Shown here: positions 43,560 to 55,379 of the stretch, in pieces
Numbering within the stretch: the stretch's first letter is position 1
How the letters are laid out: every line of letters starts with the position of its first letter
Origin: Vombatus ursinus
Lineage: Eukaryota; Chordata; Mammalia; Diprotodontia; Vombatidae
Reading direction: 5' to 3'
Length of the DNA: 64,000 nucleotides
NCBI RefSeq assembly: GCF_900497805.2
Contig: NW_020954562.1
Coordinates: 27,208,318-27,272,317, forward strand
Program-made: the position numbers and the translations under genes
The notes under the pieces: generated by a model
What the model was told of the DNA's origin: nothing
What the model saw: the letters and a program-made list of their open reading frames with translations, nothing else
Database searches by the model: none

Positions 43560-44790
43560 TAAAATATTAAAAGAGCAAAGGCCAAGCTTAGGTCATGGGT
43601 ACTTTATCGCCACTGTATAAAAAGGCTTACTTGCCTTGATAGACCTTCCCAGAGCAAAGACTGACATATTAATGGCTACTCTTTGGGCCTGGCCATTTAC
43701 AAGTTCTGACTCCACTTATCTAAATGTACCACCATCTAAGCATACATCTCCCCATTTGTCCACAAGAAAAATACATTGAAGTATCTGTCACATCCTTGCT
43801 CCAAACTAGTTCAGTTATAGTGACAGCAATGTCTTCATGTAACACTCTAAATTCTATCAAAAAAGGAGATTGGGCTATTCTGTGATAGTCTCTTTTTGAT
43901 GAAGCCACACTGACATTTTTTTTTTCTTGATGATGATCATTTGCTTTTCTAGACTTCCATTAATAATTCTTTCAATAGAATTTTGCCAGCAATCAAAATC
44001 AAATTCATTAGCCTATATTTTACAGACATTTTTTTCCATCCTTTAAAAATAGAACATTTGCCTTTTTTTCATCCTATAGTACCCCTTTGTTCTCTACAAT
44101 CTTTCAGAATACACTGACAGTGAGTGGCTCAGTGATTACATCTGTAATTGTTTTAGTTCCTTGACGTAACTACAGGTTATTAGACAATTAAACTACTACT
44201 GTAGTTCAATATAATAGAGTTTGTCTGGGTATATTGATGAGCTAAACAAAATTAGCTACATCTTGTCTTACTGTTACTCTACTTGGGTTTCAATTTCAAA
44301 TTAATGATTTTGGTTGTAAGGTTTTCCATCATTCCAAGACAATTATTCATGGGAGAAAATAAACAGAATAATAATCACAATGAATTATTCTATTATCTCT
44401 CCATCAGCCTTTACCGTTATCCAATTTATTTTGGATAATAGTCCTATTTCATTTTTTTGCTCAATTTTTCCCCAATGTTCCTAAGAAAATCCCTTTTGTC
44501 ATTCTTCATTTTCCTCTTAGACTTAATCCATTTTGAGCTTTAGCTCTCCCGACATAATTCTTAAAGACTACTAGATCATGTGCCTTTGCTTCCATTTTCT
44601 GACTATGCCATTTAAAAATTTAAGTTGTTGAGTAAGCTCCCTGTGCTTCCAGATTGGTCTTTTTCAGAAAACACACTTGTCTACTCTCTTCATTAGGCTT
44701 TTTTTTGCGTCTTCAGACAAAGTTTCCCCTCACTTCTGGGATGACTTTCCTTGGAAAACTTTAGTAGAGCATTGTTAGGTGAAAGTAAGG
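43560..44790 (-). repeat. L3/CR1 LINE ORF2 region, antisense, old
   Basis: Landmarks in reversed order include 'ggctactctttgggcctggccatttacaagttctgactccac', 'tttttgatgaagccacactgac', 'agaattttgccagcaatcaaaatcaaattcattagcctatattt' (a reversed 'LTG..P' stretch) and 'cagtgattacatctgtaattg'. The reading frame is too worn to give domains. The same element type lies at 33,955-34,525, whose right end stops near where this one starts. Confidence 0.65.
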
Positions 44791-45640
44791 ACAGCATAGA
44801 CAGAGGAGGGAGAAGAAGAAGGAGAGATTAACACTTCACTCTTTGAATTCCTTTAGGTAGTAGGCTGTCTTCTCCTTGGACTTTCCATCATAGTTATTGA
44901 ATTCCTCAAGCCTCTTGTCCATTCTCATACAACATCCTGACATTAGGTCATGTCAAAGAAGAATTCTTTCTTCCTAGTGGATTTTACACTAAAAGGGAGG
45001 TAAGGGAGAGAGAGAGTATGGCTGATCAGAAAGGACTGAAGAGCCTCTCTAATTTAGATCACTAAGTCTCTGTGGAGTAGCCCCCTTCTCAAAGGAATGA
45101 CAGTTTTTCTCATCATAGTCTTGGATGTAGTCATTTACAAAAGTCAGGAGAGTAGATAAATTATGAACATTTGTAATTAACTCTAAGGAATATAAAATTG
45201 TCAGTATAATTTGTAATTTATCAGGGTAGGAAAGTGGTCTTTAAACATTAATGTTAATTACTATCTAACCACTGAACCAAACCAATATGCAGTGTTGAAA
45301 GGCAGTAATGAGCATCTTACACAATGATAACAGGAAACTGAGATTTAACTAAATTTAATTTTTAATACGCTACCCCAAGCAGCTGTCTAATTTAATAAAC
45401 AGAAATGCAACACACTCTCAGAGCTACAAACTGACAGTATTTTAAAACTAGAAAAAAGTATAGGATATCTCTTTCCTAGGGGACAAAATGAAATTCTAAA
45501 TTATACCCCATGAAATTTGAAAATTGAAATATACCAGAAGCAAGACTTATGCAAATAATGATCACTTTTCTAGCCTTCGTTCACTTAATCTTCTTCAAGG
45601 ATAGAACTCATTTTTTTGATTTCCTGCAATACCCATCACA
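44791..45640. other. Unassigned DNA
   Basis: The left part (to about 45,130) may still be decayed LINE. The stretch 45,240-45,480 is repeat-poor with 'gtctaatttaataaacag' and other AT-rich motifs. No exon was recognised. Confidence 0.35.
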
Positions 45641-45644
45641 AAGA

Positions 45645-45790
45645 CTTACACCTATTTGATTCAATTCTACCAACATTTATTAAGGACCTACTATGTGCTC
45701 CGCACCAAGCTAAGAGATTCAAAATAAGAAAGAAAATAATTGCAAGGTGCTTCCACTCTATTGGAGAAAAGTCTACTGGGGAAAACTATG
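45645..45790 (-). repeat. L2 3' end, antisense
   Basis: 'tctaccaacatttattaaggacctactatgtgctccgcaccaagctaag' is the reversed terminus, followed by 'gcttccactctattggag'. Confidence 0.78.
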
Positions 45791-45807
45791 TACACAGATA
45801 TGTTTTA

Positions 45808-45892
45808 TATATATGTGTATATATATATATATATACACACACACATATATATGTGTGTGTTTATGTATATATATGTGTGTGTATATATAATA
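45808..45892. repeat. (TA)n/(TG)n compound microsatellite
   Basis: tatatatatatata, cacacaca and tgtgtgt units. Confidence 0.92.
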
Positions 45893-46324
45893 GGTGATTA
45901 ACTAGTATTCCTTAAATCAAATGTCTATTTTTATTCTGCACTCCCTCCTACCCCAATGTTCCTAATTTCAGTTGATCTATATTTTATCAATTCTAGGAAA
46001 GAATGTGATTGTCATTCTCCTTGTGGATTCTGTGCACATAAAGGCATAGCGGGATTGGAAGGTGGTAATGAATATTGGGAGAAAACCATGGGGAGTTTCA
46101 TCTAACTATCTTTGTTATGCCAAATTCTCAGAATATGTCTTGGGTATTAGTCCCTAAGGCTCTCAAAAAACAAAAACTTGGATTACTTTCTAATTCTCCC
46201 TAGCTTATATGGATGTAGGTTGATATTAAGGCCCAGTATGGACCAAGGGCAAATGAGTAAAATTGCCAACATTGAAAGCCAAATATTTTAAAAATAACTG
46301 AGTAATTAAAACAAATTGCTCCTG

Positions 46325-46359
<35 letters not shown>
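46325..46359. repeat. (CA)n microsatellite
   Basis: Seventeen uninterrupted CA units. Confidence 0.95.
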
Positions 46360-46360
<1 letters not shown>

Positions 46361-48335
46361 ACATTCATTTTAGAAGAAAACACCAATGAATTACATTCTA
46401 AGTTTGCAAGTATGTTTTTTCTTATTTTGATAAGTAAATAAATGCCTGTAGCAGAATGGCAACAATATATTTTTCCCTGGGTTTTGTGACTCAAAAAAAT
46501 GACTGAATTGATTTTGCTCAAACTTTCCAACAAAATAATCACCTCTGGGCTAAATCTAAGTCAGGTTTCATGGGCATTTCCCTCCCTTTTCCACAAAGAG
46601 AATTTCCTGAGTGAATGGAGTCTTCAGAGTTTAATGAAAATGCCTTTACAATGTAGAGTTTGCTCCCTTGAACAGTGAAATGGTAATATGTATTTCCTCA
46701 AGGGTCCATCTGCTATAGACCTAAAAGCTTGTGCAAGTGAAAAAGACAAAGAGAATGTAGGCAAGTAGGGCCCTAAAAGACTCATTTCATGAAAAGTGTT
46801 ACAGAAAACAACTCACATCTTTTGCAAAGAAGTGTTGGAGCAGAAGGAAAATAAAGTGAATAGACATATCCAGTGTGGAAAAATAAACATCTTCACAATT
46901 GACTGGCCTATTGGAAAAGTCTGTTGTTTTATAGGACATTTCTTACTCAGGAAGCCAGATCTCAAAACAACAGTGTCAAGCCTGTACTTACAGAAAATGT
47001 TCCCTGCCAATAGTCAGGTCACCTTAACCTTGCAGAGCTGCATGGATCATGATAGAAAAGGATGACTGCATGAGCATACTTGTCAATTCAAAACCAAAGA
47101 AACACAGCTATTGAATGAACTGGAACACAATTTGCATTAACGAAAAATACAAACATTAGTGAATAAGTTTACATTGCTCAATGTTCTGAACTTCTTTTAC
47201 TTATGAGTTGTTTAAAATTAGCATTAACTTAACACAGGTTTGTTTGCAGGGTCCATAAACTCAGATGTATGATAACTGCATACCTCCAAAGTTATACCGA
47301 TTTTGGTCATGACAGATTGTAATCCCTACTCCCCTCTGCTCTATTATTTTTTTTCTTGCCCATAATAGCAAATTAAGGCAATTAAAGCCTATACTCAAAT
47401 GAAATAACATCCACCTAATCCAGTTCCATTAACAGCTAAGTAAATAGGAAATTCTAGTAAAAAATGAAATCTCATATATTTTCTTGCAAAGAGGGCAATT
47501 CAATTTTATCCTCTTCTGAAGTTAAAAAGAGATACATCAATGCAGAAAGGATGCACTTAAATTCAGCCACAAGGTGAAGGGCATAATTTGGAGTATCATA
47601 GCTACACTCAAAAGTATAAAGTATGCATGACACTCAAACCACAGGATGCACAACCAGTTCTTGCTGTTGGTATATTGGACAAATGGGATTACCAAGACAT
47701 TTGCCACCCAAATCTTTGTGCATATGGTATGACTTCAAATTTGCCACTTTCAGAATTCTGCTCTCTCCCTGAGCCCCACACTCCCAAATAGTTGATGGTT
47801 CCATTCACTCGTACCCAGTATTCTGATGACAAGCTGCAATACTACAGAAGGGAAAAAAACCCCCACATCTTGTATGCATACCAAAAACCACCAAATTTAA
47901 GAAGCCACCTTTGTACAAAACACAAATATCATCAGAGCAAGTGCATAAAATTATGTGTACTATTCTTTCATCTTTCAAAAGCATACAGGATAAGTAGTTT
48001 TCAAAGGCAAAAACATGTGCAGTTCTTCTTGCAAGACTATTTCAAAATGCTAAGTGTATCATAAAAGACACACATAAATAAAGAAATGAATGCAAAGACA
48101 ACAACATTGGATTTGAAAAATGACAAAGCAGCAAAGACTATGTTAATGTCAAGTAGGATTGCAGTGATAAAGGAAAGCATGGCGCAGGAGAACATCATGC
48201 TAACATTTAGAAAGTTGGTCCTCGTTGAGTAAAAAATACAGTGGCAATAGCACTTTAATCATGTAGTAGCATTCTGAGCATGGAAATTCCTTCCACCTAT
48301 GCAGATAGACAACTTCTTTATAACTTAGTGTTGCA
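46360..48335. other. Unassigned DNA, 2.0 kb, repeat-poor
   Basis: No repeat family was recognised. Frames of 89, 67 and 90 codons (46,796-48,064) lack known motifs, show no splice-site context that I can defend, and are not called as genes. Confidence 0.35.
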
Positions 48336-48339
48336 GAGA

Positions 48340-48430
48340 ATTCTCATAGTCACCAAGCTGGTGTGGGTCAGATGTAGGACTTTGTGACTCCAAATATGGC
48401 TCCCTATTTACTATGCCTCACTGCCGCTCA
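48340..48430 (-). repeat. MIR head fragment, antisense
   Basis: 'gtcagatgtaggactttgtgactccaaatatgg' and 'tttactatgcctcactgccgctc' form the reversed SINE head. Confidence 0.5.
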
Positions 48431-48537
48431 AGAATGATAGATAAATAAGTGGGAAGGTTTGAATTGTTTAGATTTAGATTATGTGTAGTAAAGATTTTAA
48501 AAAATCACAGAATTCCAGTAAAGAATTGGAAGCAAAG

Positions 48538-48840
48538 TAGATGACCATTGATGTGGGAATGACTAAACAAATTCCACTAATAAAAAAATGACAAATATGA
48601 AGAATTCAGAGAATTTAGTCATCTGAAATGATGCAAAATAAAGCATGCAAAACCAGGAAAATAATGCATATAATCACCACAAAATTGTAAATGAAAAACA
48701 ATAAAATACAAAAATAAAACAAGTAAAATCTCTGTAATTATAATGAACAAGAACTGAGAAACTATATCTCTCTTTCTTCTTCACTGCAAAAATGATGTGT
48801 TAGGTGGTTGTATTGAATTTTTTTCTCTTTCTTGATTTTT
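48538..48840 (+). repeat. Very long target-site duplication, left copy (303 bp)
   Basis: It aligns end to end with 50,173-50,516: about 16 substitutions over roughly 300 aligned bases, a 39-bp block missing here after 'ctttcttcttc' at 48,782, and three small indels. Similarity begins at tagatgacc and stops at gattttt, exactly at the two edges of the inserted HAL1. Confidence 0.85.
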
Positions 48841-50172
48841 TAAAATTTTTATTTATTTTTTCCAAATTTTCTCCCTCCCTCCTTCCCTACTCACCCTCAT
48901 TGAAAAGGCAAGCAACTCATTATAGGTTATACATGTGCAGTTATGCAAAACACTTCAATAGTAGACATGCTATGAAAAACTAACTCTATTTCCCTTAATG
49001 CTATCCCGCCCCCCATTTATTCTATTCTTTCTTTTGACCCTGTCCCTCCTCAGAAGTATTTGCTTCTGATTACCCCCTTTCCCAATCTGTCCTCCTCTCT
49101 ATCATCCCCCTACTCTCTTGTCCCCTTCCCCCTCTATTTTCCCTTAGAGTAAGACAGATTTCCATACCCAATTGAATGTGTATGTTATTCCCTTCTTAAG
49201 TCAAATCCTATGAGAATAAGATACATTCATTCCCTCTCATCTTCCCCCATTTTCCCTCCACTGTAAGAGCCTTTTCTGTTTTTTGTGAGAGAATTTACCC
49301 TGTTCGACCTTTCCCTTTCTCGTTCTCCTAGTATAATCCTCTCTCACCCCTTAATTTTATTCTCCAGATATGACCCCTTCATCTTCAACTCACCCTGTGC
49401 CCTCTATCTATCTATCTATCTATCTATATACATACAGAGATATAATTTTTTTCCCTCCAACTACCCTAATACTGACAAAGGTCTCATGAGTTACAAATGT
49501 TATCTTTCCATGAAGGAATGTAAACAGTTCAACCTTAATAAGCCTCTTATGATTTCTTTTTCCTATTTACCTCTTCATGTTGCTCTTGAGTCTTGTATCT
49601 GAAAGTCAAATTTTCTATTCAGTTTTGGTCTTTTCATCAAGAATGCTTGAAATTCCTCTATGTCACTGAATGACCATTTTTTCCCTTGCAGGATTAGACT
49701 CAGTTTTGCTGGATAGGTGATTCTTGGTTGTAATCCTATCTCCTTGGCCCTCCAGAATATTATATTCCATGCCCAGCAGTCCCTTACCATAGAAGCTGCT
49801 AAATCCTGTGTTATCCTGATTGTGTTTCCACAATACTTGAATTGTTTCTTTCTGGCTGCTTGTAATATTTTCTCCTCGACCTGGGAACTCTGGAATTTGG
49901 CTACAATATTTCTAGGAATTTTCCTTTGGGGATTTCTTTCAGGAGGTGATCGGTGGATTCTTTCAATTTCTATCTTGCCCTTTGGTTCTAAAATATCAGG
50001 GCAGTTTTCCTGGATAATTTCTTGAAAGATGATGTTTAGGCTTTTTTTTTTTTTTTTTGATCATGGCTTTCAGATAGTCCAATAATTTTTAAATTCTCTC
50101 GCCTGGATCTATTTTCCAGGTCAGTTGTTTTTCCAATTAGATATTTCAAATTGTTTTCTAACTTTTCCAACT
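48841..50172 (-). mobile_element. 5'-truncated HAL1, antisense
   Basis: In element order it begins inside ORF1 (50,172), passes the ORF1 end near 49,575 (EEFQAFLMKRPKLNRKFDFQ), then the spacer-derived 3' UTR with the same (TATC)n as the full-length copy, and ends in an A/T-rich tail at about 48,841-48,867. It matches 6,190-7,490 of the copy at 4,968-7,805, but its 3' end lies at the point where that copy carries an extra 300 bp. No ORF2 sequence follows ORF1. Its reading frame is broken at an A run. Confidence 0.85.
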
Positions 50173-50516
50173 TAGATGACCATTAGTGTGGGAATGATTA
50201 AACAAATTCCACTAATAAAAAGTGACAAATATGAAGAATTCAGAGAATTTAGTTATCTGAAGTGATACAAAATAAAATATGCATAACCAAGAAAATAATG
50301 CATATAATTACCACAAAATTGTAAATGAAAAACGTAAAATACAAAAATAAAACAAGTAAAATCTCTGTAATTATAATGAACAAGAGCTGAGAAACTATAT
50401 CTCTCTTTCTTCTTCTCTGAGGTATTAGAACAGTGGATATGAAATTCTATAGATACTGCAAAAATGATATGTTAGGTGGTTTTATTGAATTTTTTTCTCT
50501 TTCTCTTTTGATTTTT
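50173..50516 (+). repeat. Very long target-site duplication, right copy (344 bp)
   Basis: This is the longer partner of 48,538-48,840. It keeps the 39-bp block at about 50,414-50,452 that the left copy has lost. Directly after it the older LINE tail continues (actataaaagaaggcttgct), which places the duplication inside that LINE. Confidence 0.85.
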
Positions 50517-51805
50517 ACTATAAAAGAAGGCTTGCTGGATAGGGGAGGGAGAAGAATATATTCATAAGTAAAAGTAATGAGCATCCCCTCAGTTTCCAAT
50601 TCTAGTCCACCAAAAAAAAGTTGCTGTAAACATTTTTGTACATATGCGTTCTTTTCCTCTTTGCTTGATCTCTGAGGTATAAACCTAATAACAATATGGC
50701 TGAGTCAAACATAGTTGAATAGCTTTTTGAGAGTAGTTTGAAATTGTTTTCCAGGATGGTGGAACCATTTCACAGGTCTACCAATAATGCATTAGTTCAT
50801 CTGTTTTCCCACGTTCCCTCCAGCATTTGTCTTTCTTTTTTTGTCATTTTAGCAAATATGACAGGTGTGAGTTGGTACCTCAGAGTTGTTTTTAATGTGC
50901 ATTTCTTTAATTATTAGAGATTTAGAGCATTTTTAAAATATTACTACTGATAGCTCTGATTTCTTCCTCTGAACACAGCCTATTCATATTCCTTGGCCAT
51001 TTATCATTTGGGAAATGTATCTTAGTCTTACAAATTTGGCTCAGTTCCTTACACATTTGAGAAATGAGAACTTTCTGAAAGAAACTTGCTGCAAAGATAT
51101 TTCCCCCCACTTTCCTTTTTTTCTTCTAGTTGTAGCTGTATTGGTTTTGTTTATGCATGAACTTTTTGATTTTATGTAACTGAAATTATCCATTTTACCT
51201 GTTATAAAAAACTCTCTATCTCTTGCCTAGTAATGAACTTTTCCCCCTAACTACAAATCACATAGGTAGTTTCTCTTACACTTCACTAATTTGCTTATAA
51301 TATAAACCTTTATGTCTAAATTATATATTCATTTTGAGTTTATCTTGGTATGTGATGTAAAAGGTTGTTTTATACCTAATTGCTGCCAAGCTACTTTCAG
51401 TTTTCCAACAAGTTCTGTTGAATATTGAGTTAGTGCTCCAATAGCTGGGATCTTGAGATTTATCAAACACTAAGTTACTGTGCTCATTTGCTTTGGTATT
51501 GAGTGTACTTAATCTGTTTCACTTATCAACTTCTTTATTTCTTACCTAATTGTCTTGATGATCACAGTTTTGTAGTATAACTTAAGATCTGGTAGTTCTA
51601 GGCCTCCGTCCTTCCCATTTTTTTTTTTCATTGATTCCCTTGACATTTGTTCCTTAAGATGACTTTTTCCCCCTAGTTCTATAAAGTAATTTTTCTGTGA
51701 TTCAATTGGTATGGACCTGGATGAGTAAATTAAAATAGGTAGCACTGTATAGGTGAATAAGTTATAGTACATATATATGATGGAATAATTTTGTGCTTTA
51801 AGAAA

Positions 51806-51815
51806 TAATGAAGGG
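51806..51815 (+). repeat. Target-site duplication of nested L1, left copy
   Basis: taatgaaggg, repeated at 53,012-53,021. Confidence 0.8.
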
Positions 51816-53011
51816 TGGATGACTTTGATTACATTAAATTGAAAAGTTTTTGTACAAATAAAGCCAATGCAACCAACATTAGAAGGGAAGCAGAAAGCTG
51901 GGAAAAATTTTTTACAGCCAGTGTCTCTGATAAAGGCTTCATTTCTCAAATATATAAAGAACTGAGTCAAATTTAAAAGAATGCAAGTCATTCCCCAACT
52001 GATAAATAGTCAAAGGATATGAACAGGCAGTTTTCTGATAAAGAAATTAAAGCTAGCCATAGTCATATGACAAAATGTTCTAAATTACTATTGATTAGAG
52101 AAATGAACATCAAAATGACTCTGAGGTACATCACACCTGTCAGATTGGCTAACATGACAAAACAGGAAAATGATAAAGGTTGGAGACAATGGAAAATTGG
52201 AACACTAATGCATTGTTGGTGGAGTTGTGAACTGATCCAACCGTTCTGGAGAGCAATTTGGAACTATGCCTAAAGGGTTATATAATTGGGCATATCCTTT
52301 GACTCAGAAATACCACTTCTAGGTCTCTATCCCAAAGAGATCATACAAATGGGAAAAGGATCCACGTGTACAAAAATATTTATAGCAGCTTTTTTTGTGG
52401 TGGCCAAGAATTGGAAATTGAGGGTATGCCAATCAGTTGGGGAATAGCTGAACAACTCGTGCTATATGAATGCAATGGAATACTATTGTGCTATAAGAAA
52501 TTATGAGCAGATGGACTTCAGAAAAAACTAGGAAAGAATTATCTGAACTGATGCTGAGTGAAATGAGCAGAACCAGGAGAACATTGTAGACAGTAATAGT
52601 CACATTGTGCAATGACTGACTGTGAGAGACTTAGTTCTTCTTAGCAATTCAAAGATCTAGGACAACTCCAAAAGGCTCATGACGGAAAATGCTATGCACA
52701 ATCATAGAAAGAACTATAGAGTCTGAATGCAGATGGGTGCATACTATCTGCTCTCCTTTTCTTTTGTTGTTTTGTTTTGTTTCTTCTTTCTTGTGATTCC
52801 TCCCATTGGTTCTAATTCTTCTTTACATCATGAACTAATGTGAAAATATGCTTAATATGAATGTATAAATAGAACCTTTATCAGATTGCACACTGTTTTG
52901 GGGAGAGGGAAGGAGACTGAAAGGGAGAAAATTTAAAACTCAAAATCTCATGGAAGTGAATGTTAAAAACTACAATTAAATAAATTAATTATAAAAAGAT
53001 TAAAAAAAAAG
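51816..53011 (+). mobile_element. 5'-truncated L1, nested
   Basis: It starts in late ORF2 (tggatgactttgattac) and ends with an A run at 53,001-53,010. Readable ORF2 C-terminal codons include MNRQFSDKEIKASHSHM (52,019) and GTLMHCWWSCELIQPFWRAI (52,200-52,260), the conserved Cys-rich end region of L1 ORF2. The L1 3' UTR with 'aaactcaaaatctcatgg' follows near 52,935. A 10-bp duplication flanks it. The frame is interrupted, so it is dead. Confidence 0.85.
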
Positions 53012-53021
53012 TAATGAAGGG
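53012..53021 (+). repeat. Target-site duplication of nested L1, right copy
   Basis: taatgaaggg, identical to 51,806-51,815; the older L1 resumes directly after with gatggtttcggaaaaactgg. Confidence 0.8.
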
Positions 53022-53395
53022 GATGGTTTCGGAAAAACTGGAAAGATCTATGTGAACTGATGCAAAGTGATGTGAGCAAAACTAGAACTGACACAGTAAC
53101 ATCAGTAAAGATAATGAACTTTAAAGCACTTAGTAATGCTGATCAACAAAATGAGTAACCACAGTTCCAAAGAATGAAATACACTACTCAACTTCAGATA
53201 GAAAACTGATAGATTTTTTTTATTTTTTCTCCTTTTTAAAAACATGGCTAATTTGGGAATTTCTTTTACATGATTATATATATTTATAATGGGTTTTGTT
53301 TTTCATGCCTTCTCAATGACTATGGAGAAGAGAAATAATTTAGAATTGAAATTTTAAAAAAATTAATTAAAAATAAAGATGATATAGAAACAATA

Positions 53396-54785
53396 AATCA
53401 ATAAAAAATTTTTTTAAAGATCATCTCAAGACAACACTGAACTTTAAAGTTCATCTTTGTTTTTATTGAGTGGGAGCAAACAAAATTGGGGATGCCCCAA
53501 AGGCATTTTTTTCCTGTTCACCAAACCAAGGGGAAAACTTTCCAGATAATAACTTCATACACATCTCTCTAGAAAACCTCTACATAATGAGAAGAAGGAA
53601 GATATTACTAAATAGGAATTAAAGATTTGAGAAAATTTGACTCTAGTAAGCACATGAAAACCAGCGTTCACAAGGATGGAGGTGTCCCCATCTTCCTCTC
53701 CTTCTAGATTCAGGCCTGCCAACATTACCACCATTAACATTCGTTACACACTAAAGTGCTAAACAGCAGAGCTTATTAAAATTTAACATGTAATTAGGCA
53801 ACATCAATGCCTCTTGGGGAGTTAAATAGTAAAGAACAGGGACCAAAATTAACATTGATAGAGATATGTCTCCTGGTGGACAGAAGAAAGATGTGAATGA
53901 AAGCTATGTGTGGAATGAGGACTCTCATGTTTTTATTCCTCAGCAAAAGACAAGCTCCTTGCAATTTCATAATGTGACCCCAGTGTGGCTGCCCATAGGG
54001 TTCCCAAGATTGCCTTAGAGCTTCAAGGAACAGCCATTTACAGCAGGTGTTTTGGCAAAGGGACAAGTTAAAACAGAAGCAACAAAGGCATTAATGAGCC
54101 ACTGTGTGAAGGGAAGAGGGAACAGGCATGATGCTGTAAAAGAAGAATGCTACAAAAATAAAGTATTGGCCAAGTCCAGTTTAGACATAAACTCTGCCTG
54201 GATCCATTTGGGGCATTTAGTTTGTCACTTCTGTCTTCAACCTCAGATTCCACCAGAAGAGAAAGACATAATCATACACAACATGTGGTAACTTTGCAAA
54301 CTGGGCTCTGTCCCAGGGTCCCTAAAGAGCAAGACAAATGTGATAACAGGGCCTTTGAAAGTAGATCACCTCTTAGAGGAACATCATCAAAAGAGTCTTT
54401 ACTTAAACAAGGAGGCTCAATTGCTATTAAGCAACATTTGACAGACAAATTTGTCTACCTTATAAGAAATTGGGAAGCTATTCTCATGAATTACTTTGCA
54501 ACATTTGTCTGACTTTGGGTAAGGTTATAATAACATTGCGCAAAGCCTTAATGCAGCTACACACCCAGAGATACATTGACACCAATCCCATTCGATGACA
54601 TTACTGTCTTATGATGTCCTTTACCAATATGTAGGTCCATTCAGTGGAAGTGATACAGGAGTTCAGCAGAGTCAGGGTAGGGGTGGAGGATAGAGAAGGA
54701 AACACAAATTCTTCCTTCCAGTTAAGCCTACGACACCCTATCACAAAAAGAGTGGTTAATTAAATATCAAAAGCCCCCATATTAT
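53396..54785. other. Unassigned DNA, 1.4 kb
   Basis: No repeat family was recognised. Frames of 60-96 codons near 53,794-54,512 overlap on both strands without known motifs. Confidence 0.35.
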
Positions 54786-55345
54786 GTGTGAATGTAATTG
54801 AAAGAATGTAGCCCCCTCTTTAGCAAAATAATTCCTTTCTTAATATAAAAAAGCATACAAGCTTCACAATCATATCCACTGGTTACACCTTCTAGGAATA
54901 AGTTTCATAAATTTCAGTGCCCCAAGACACTGTCTGAACTCACATTGTGTGTGTACCCCGGAAAACTCCAAACCCGACATACAACTACACCCTTCTAAAA
55001 ATTGTATTAAAAATCCATGGTTTTGTCCACTGTTCATTCAGCCTTAGCCAGAGCGACCAGCCAGCTTGGTGACTGAGGCTGACTCATGAGTGGGATGGAG
55101 GAGCCTACTTGACTCTACCCAAGGGGAGCCATGATCAGTAAACTTAATAAGGTGATTTTATACCCCTATTAAGCATGGACAGCTCCAGGCAGACAGCTCA
55201 CATTAGTCTTGCCCAACACCATCCCTGATCCTAGGCATTTACACCTGTCTTTATAATAAATATTGTGTACTGTACATCAATCCTCATTTGTAATTTTCAT
55301 CTGTAAGGCAAATTCCTGGGATAGGAATTCCCAAGTTTGCTACAA
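54786..55345 (+). mobile_element. Possible solo LTR, old and uncertain
   Basis: The stretch has an LTR-like layout: about 560 bp beginning near a tg, an aataaa signal at 55,257 and a downstream U5-like part ending near 'cccaagtttgctaca'. No flanking duplication was found and the family is not known. It is treated as a fossil if real. Confidence 0.25.
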
Positions 55346-55379
55346 CTTAGTAATTATGACTTAGGGAATGGATTTTTTT

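Larger units (their letters stand above)
48515..50590 (+). mobile_element. Old LINE 3' tail, split by a HAL1
   Basis: The outer parts are 48,515-48,840 and 50,173-50,590. The sequence is homologous to the LINE tail at 59,925-60,430: gaagcaaagtagatg at 48,529 matches agaagtaaagtagatg at 59,928, and the 'gctggataggggagggag' region near 50,531 matches the 'ctctggggaaggtagg' region near 60,344. The tail reads continuously if the HAL1 and one copy of the repeated segment are removed. The family is L1-like but not resolved. Confidence 0.7.
50591..53395 (+). mobile_element. L1 with inverted 5' segment, split by a younger L1
   Basis: 50,591-51,746 is ORF2 C-terminal sequence in antisense (SIPIESQKNYFIELGGK near 51,700; MNRLCSEEEIRAIS near 50,960). 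51,748-51,815 and 53,022-53,395 are the sense 3' part, starting with gaataagttatagtac at 51,755. The inverted part ends (left side) at the position about 20 nt upstream of where the sense part begins, so almost nothing is lost. This is the twin-priming structure. A younger L1 interrupts the sense part at 51,816. Confidence 0.7.

Noticed and set aside
46796-48064. Three consecutive frames of 67-90 codons as exons
   Set aside because: No recognisable motif, no defensible splice signals and no codon pattern distinct from surrounding AT-rich DNA.
48538-50516. The two direct copies as LTRs of a small element
   Set aside because: They are pieces of a known LINE 3' tail whose sequence continues outside both copies, and the DNA between them is a HAL1 ending in its own A-rich tail.
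54786-55345. A secure retroviral LTR call
   Set aside because: Only a general LTR-like layout is visible; no flanking duplication or family match, so it is kept at low confidence.
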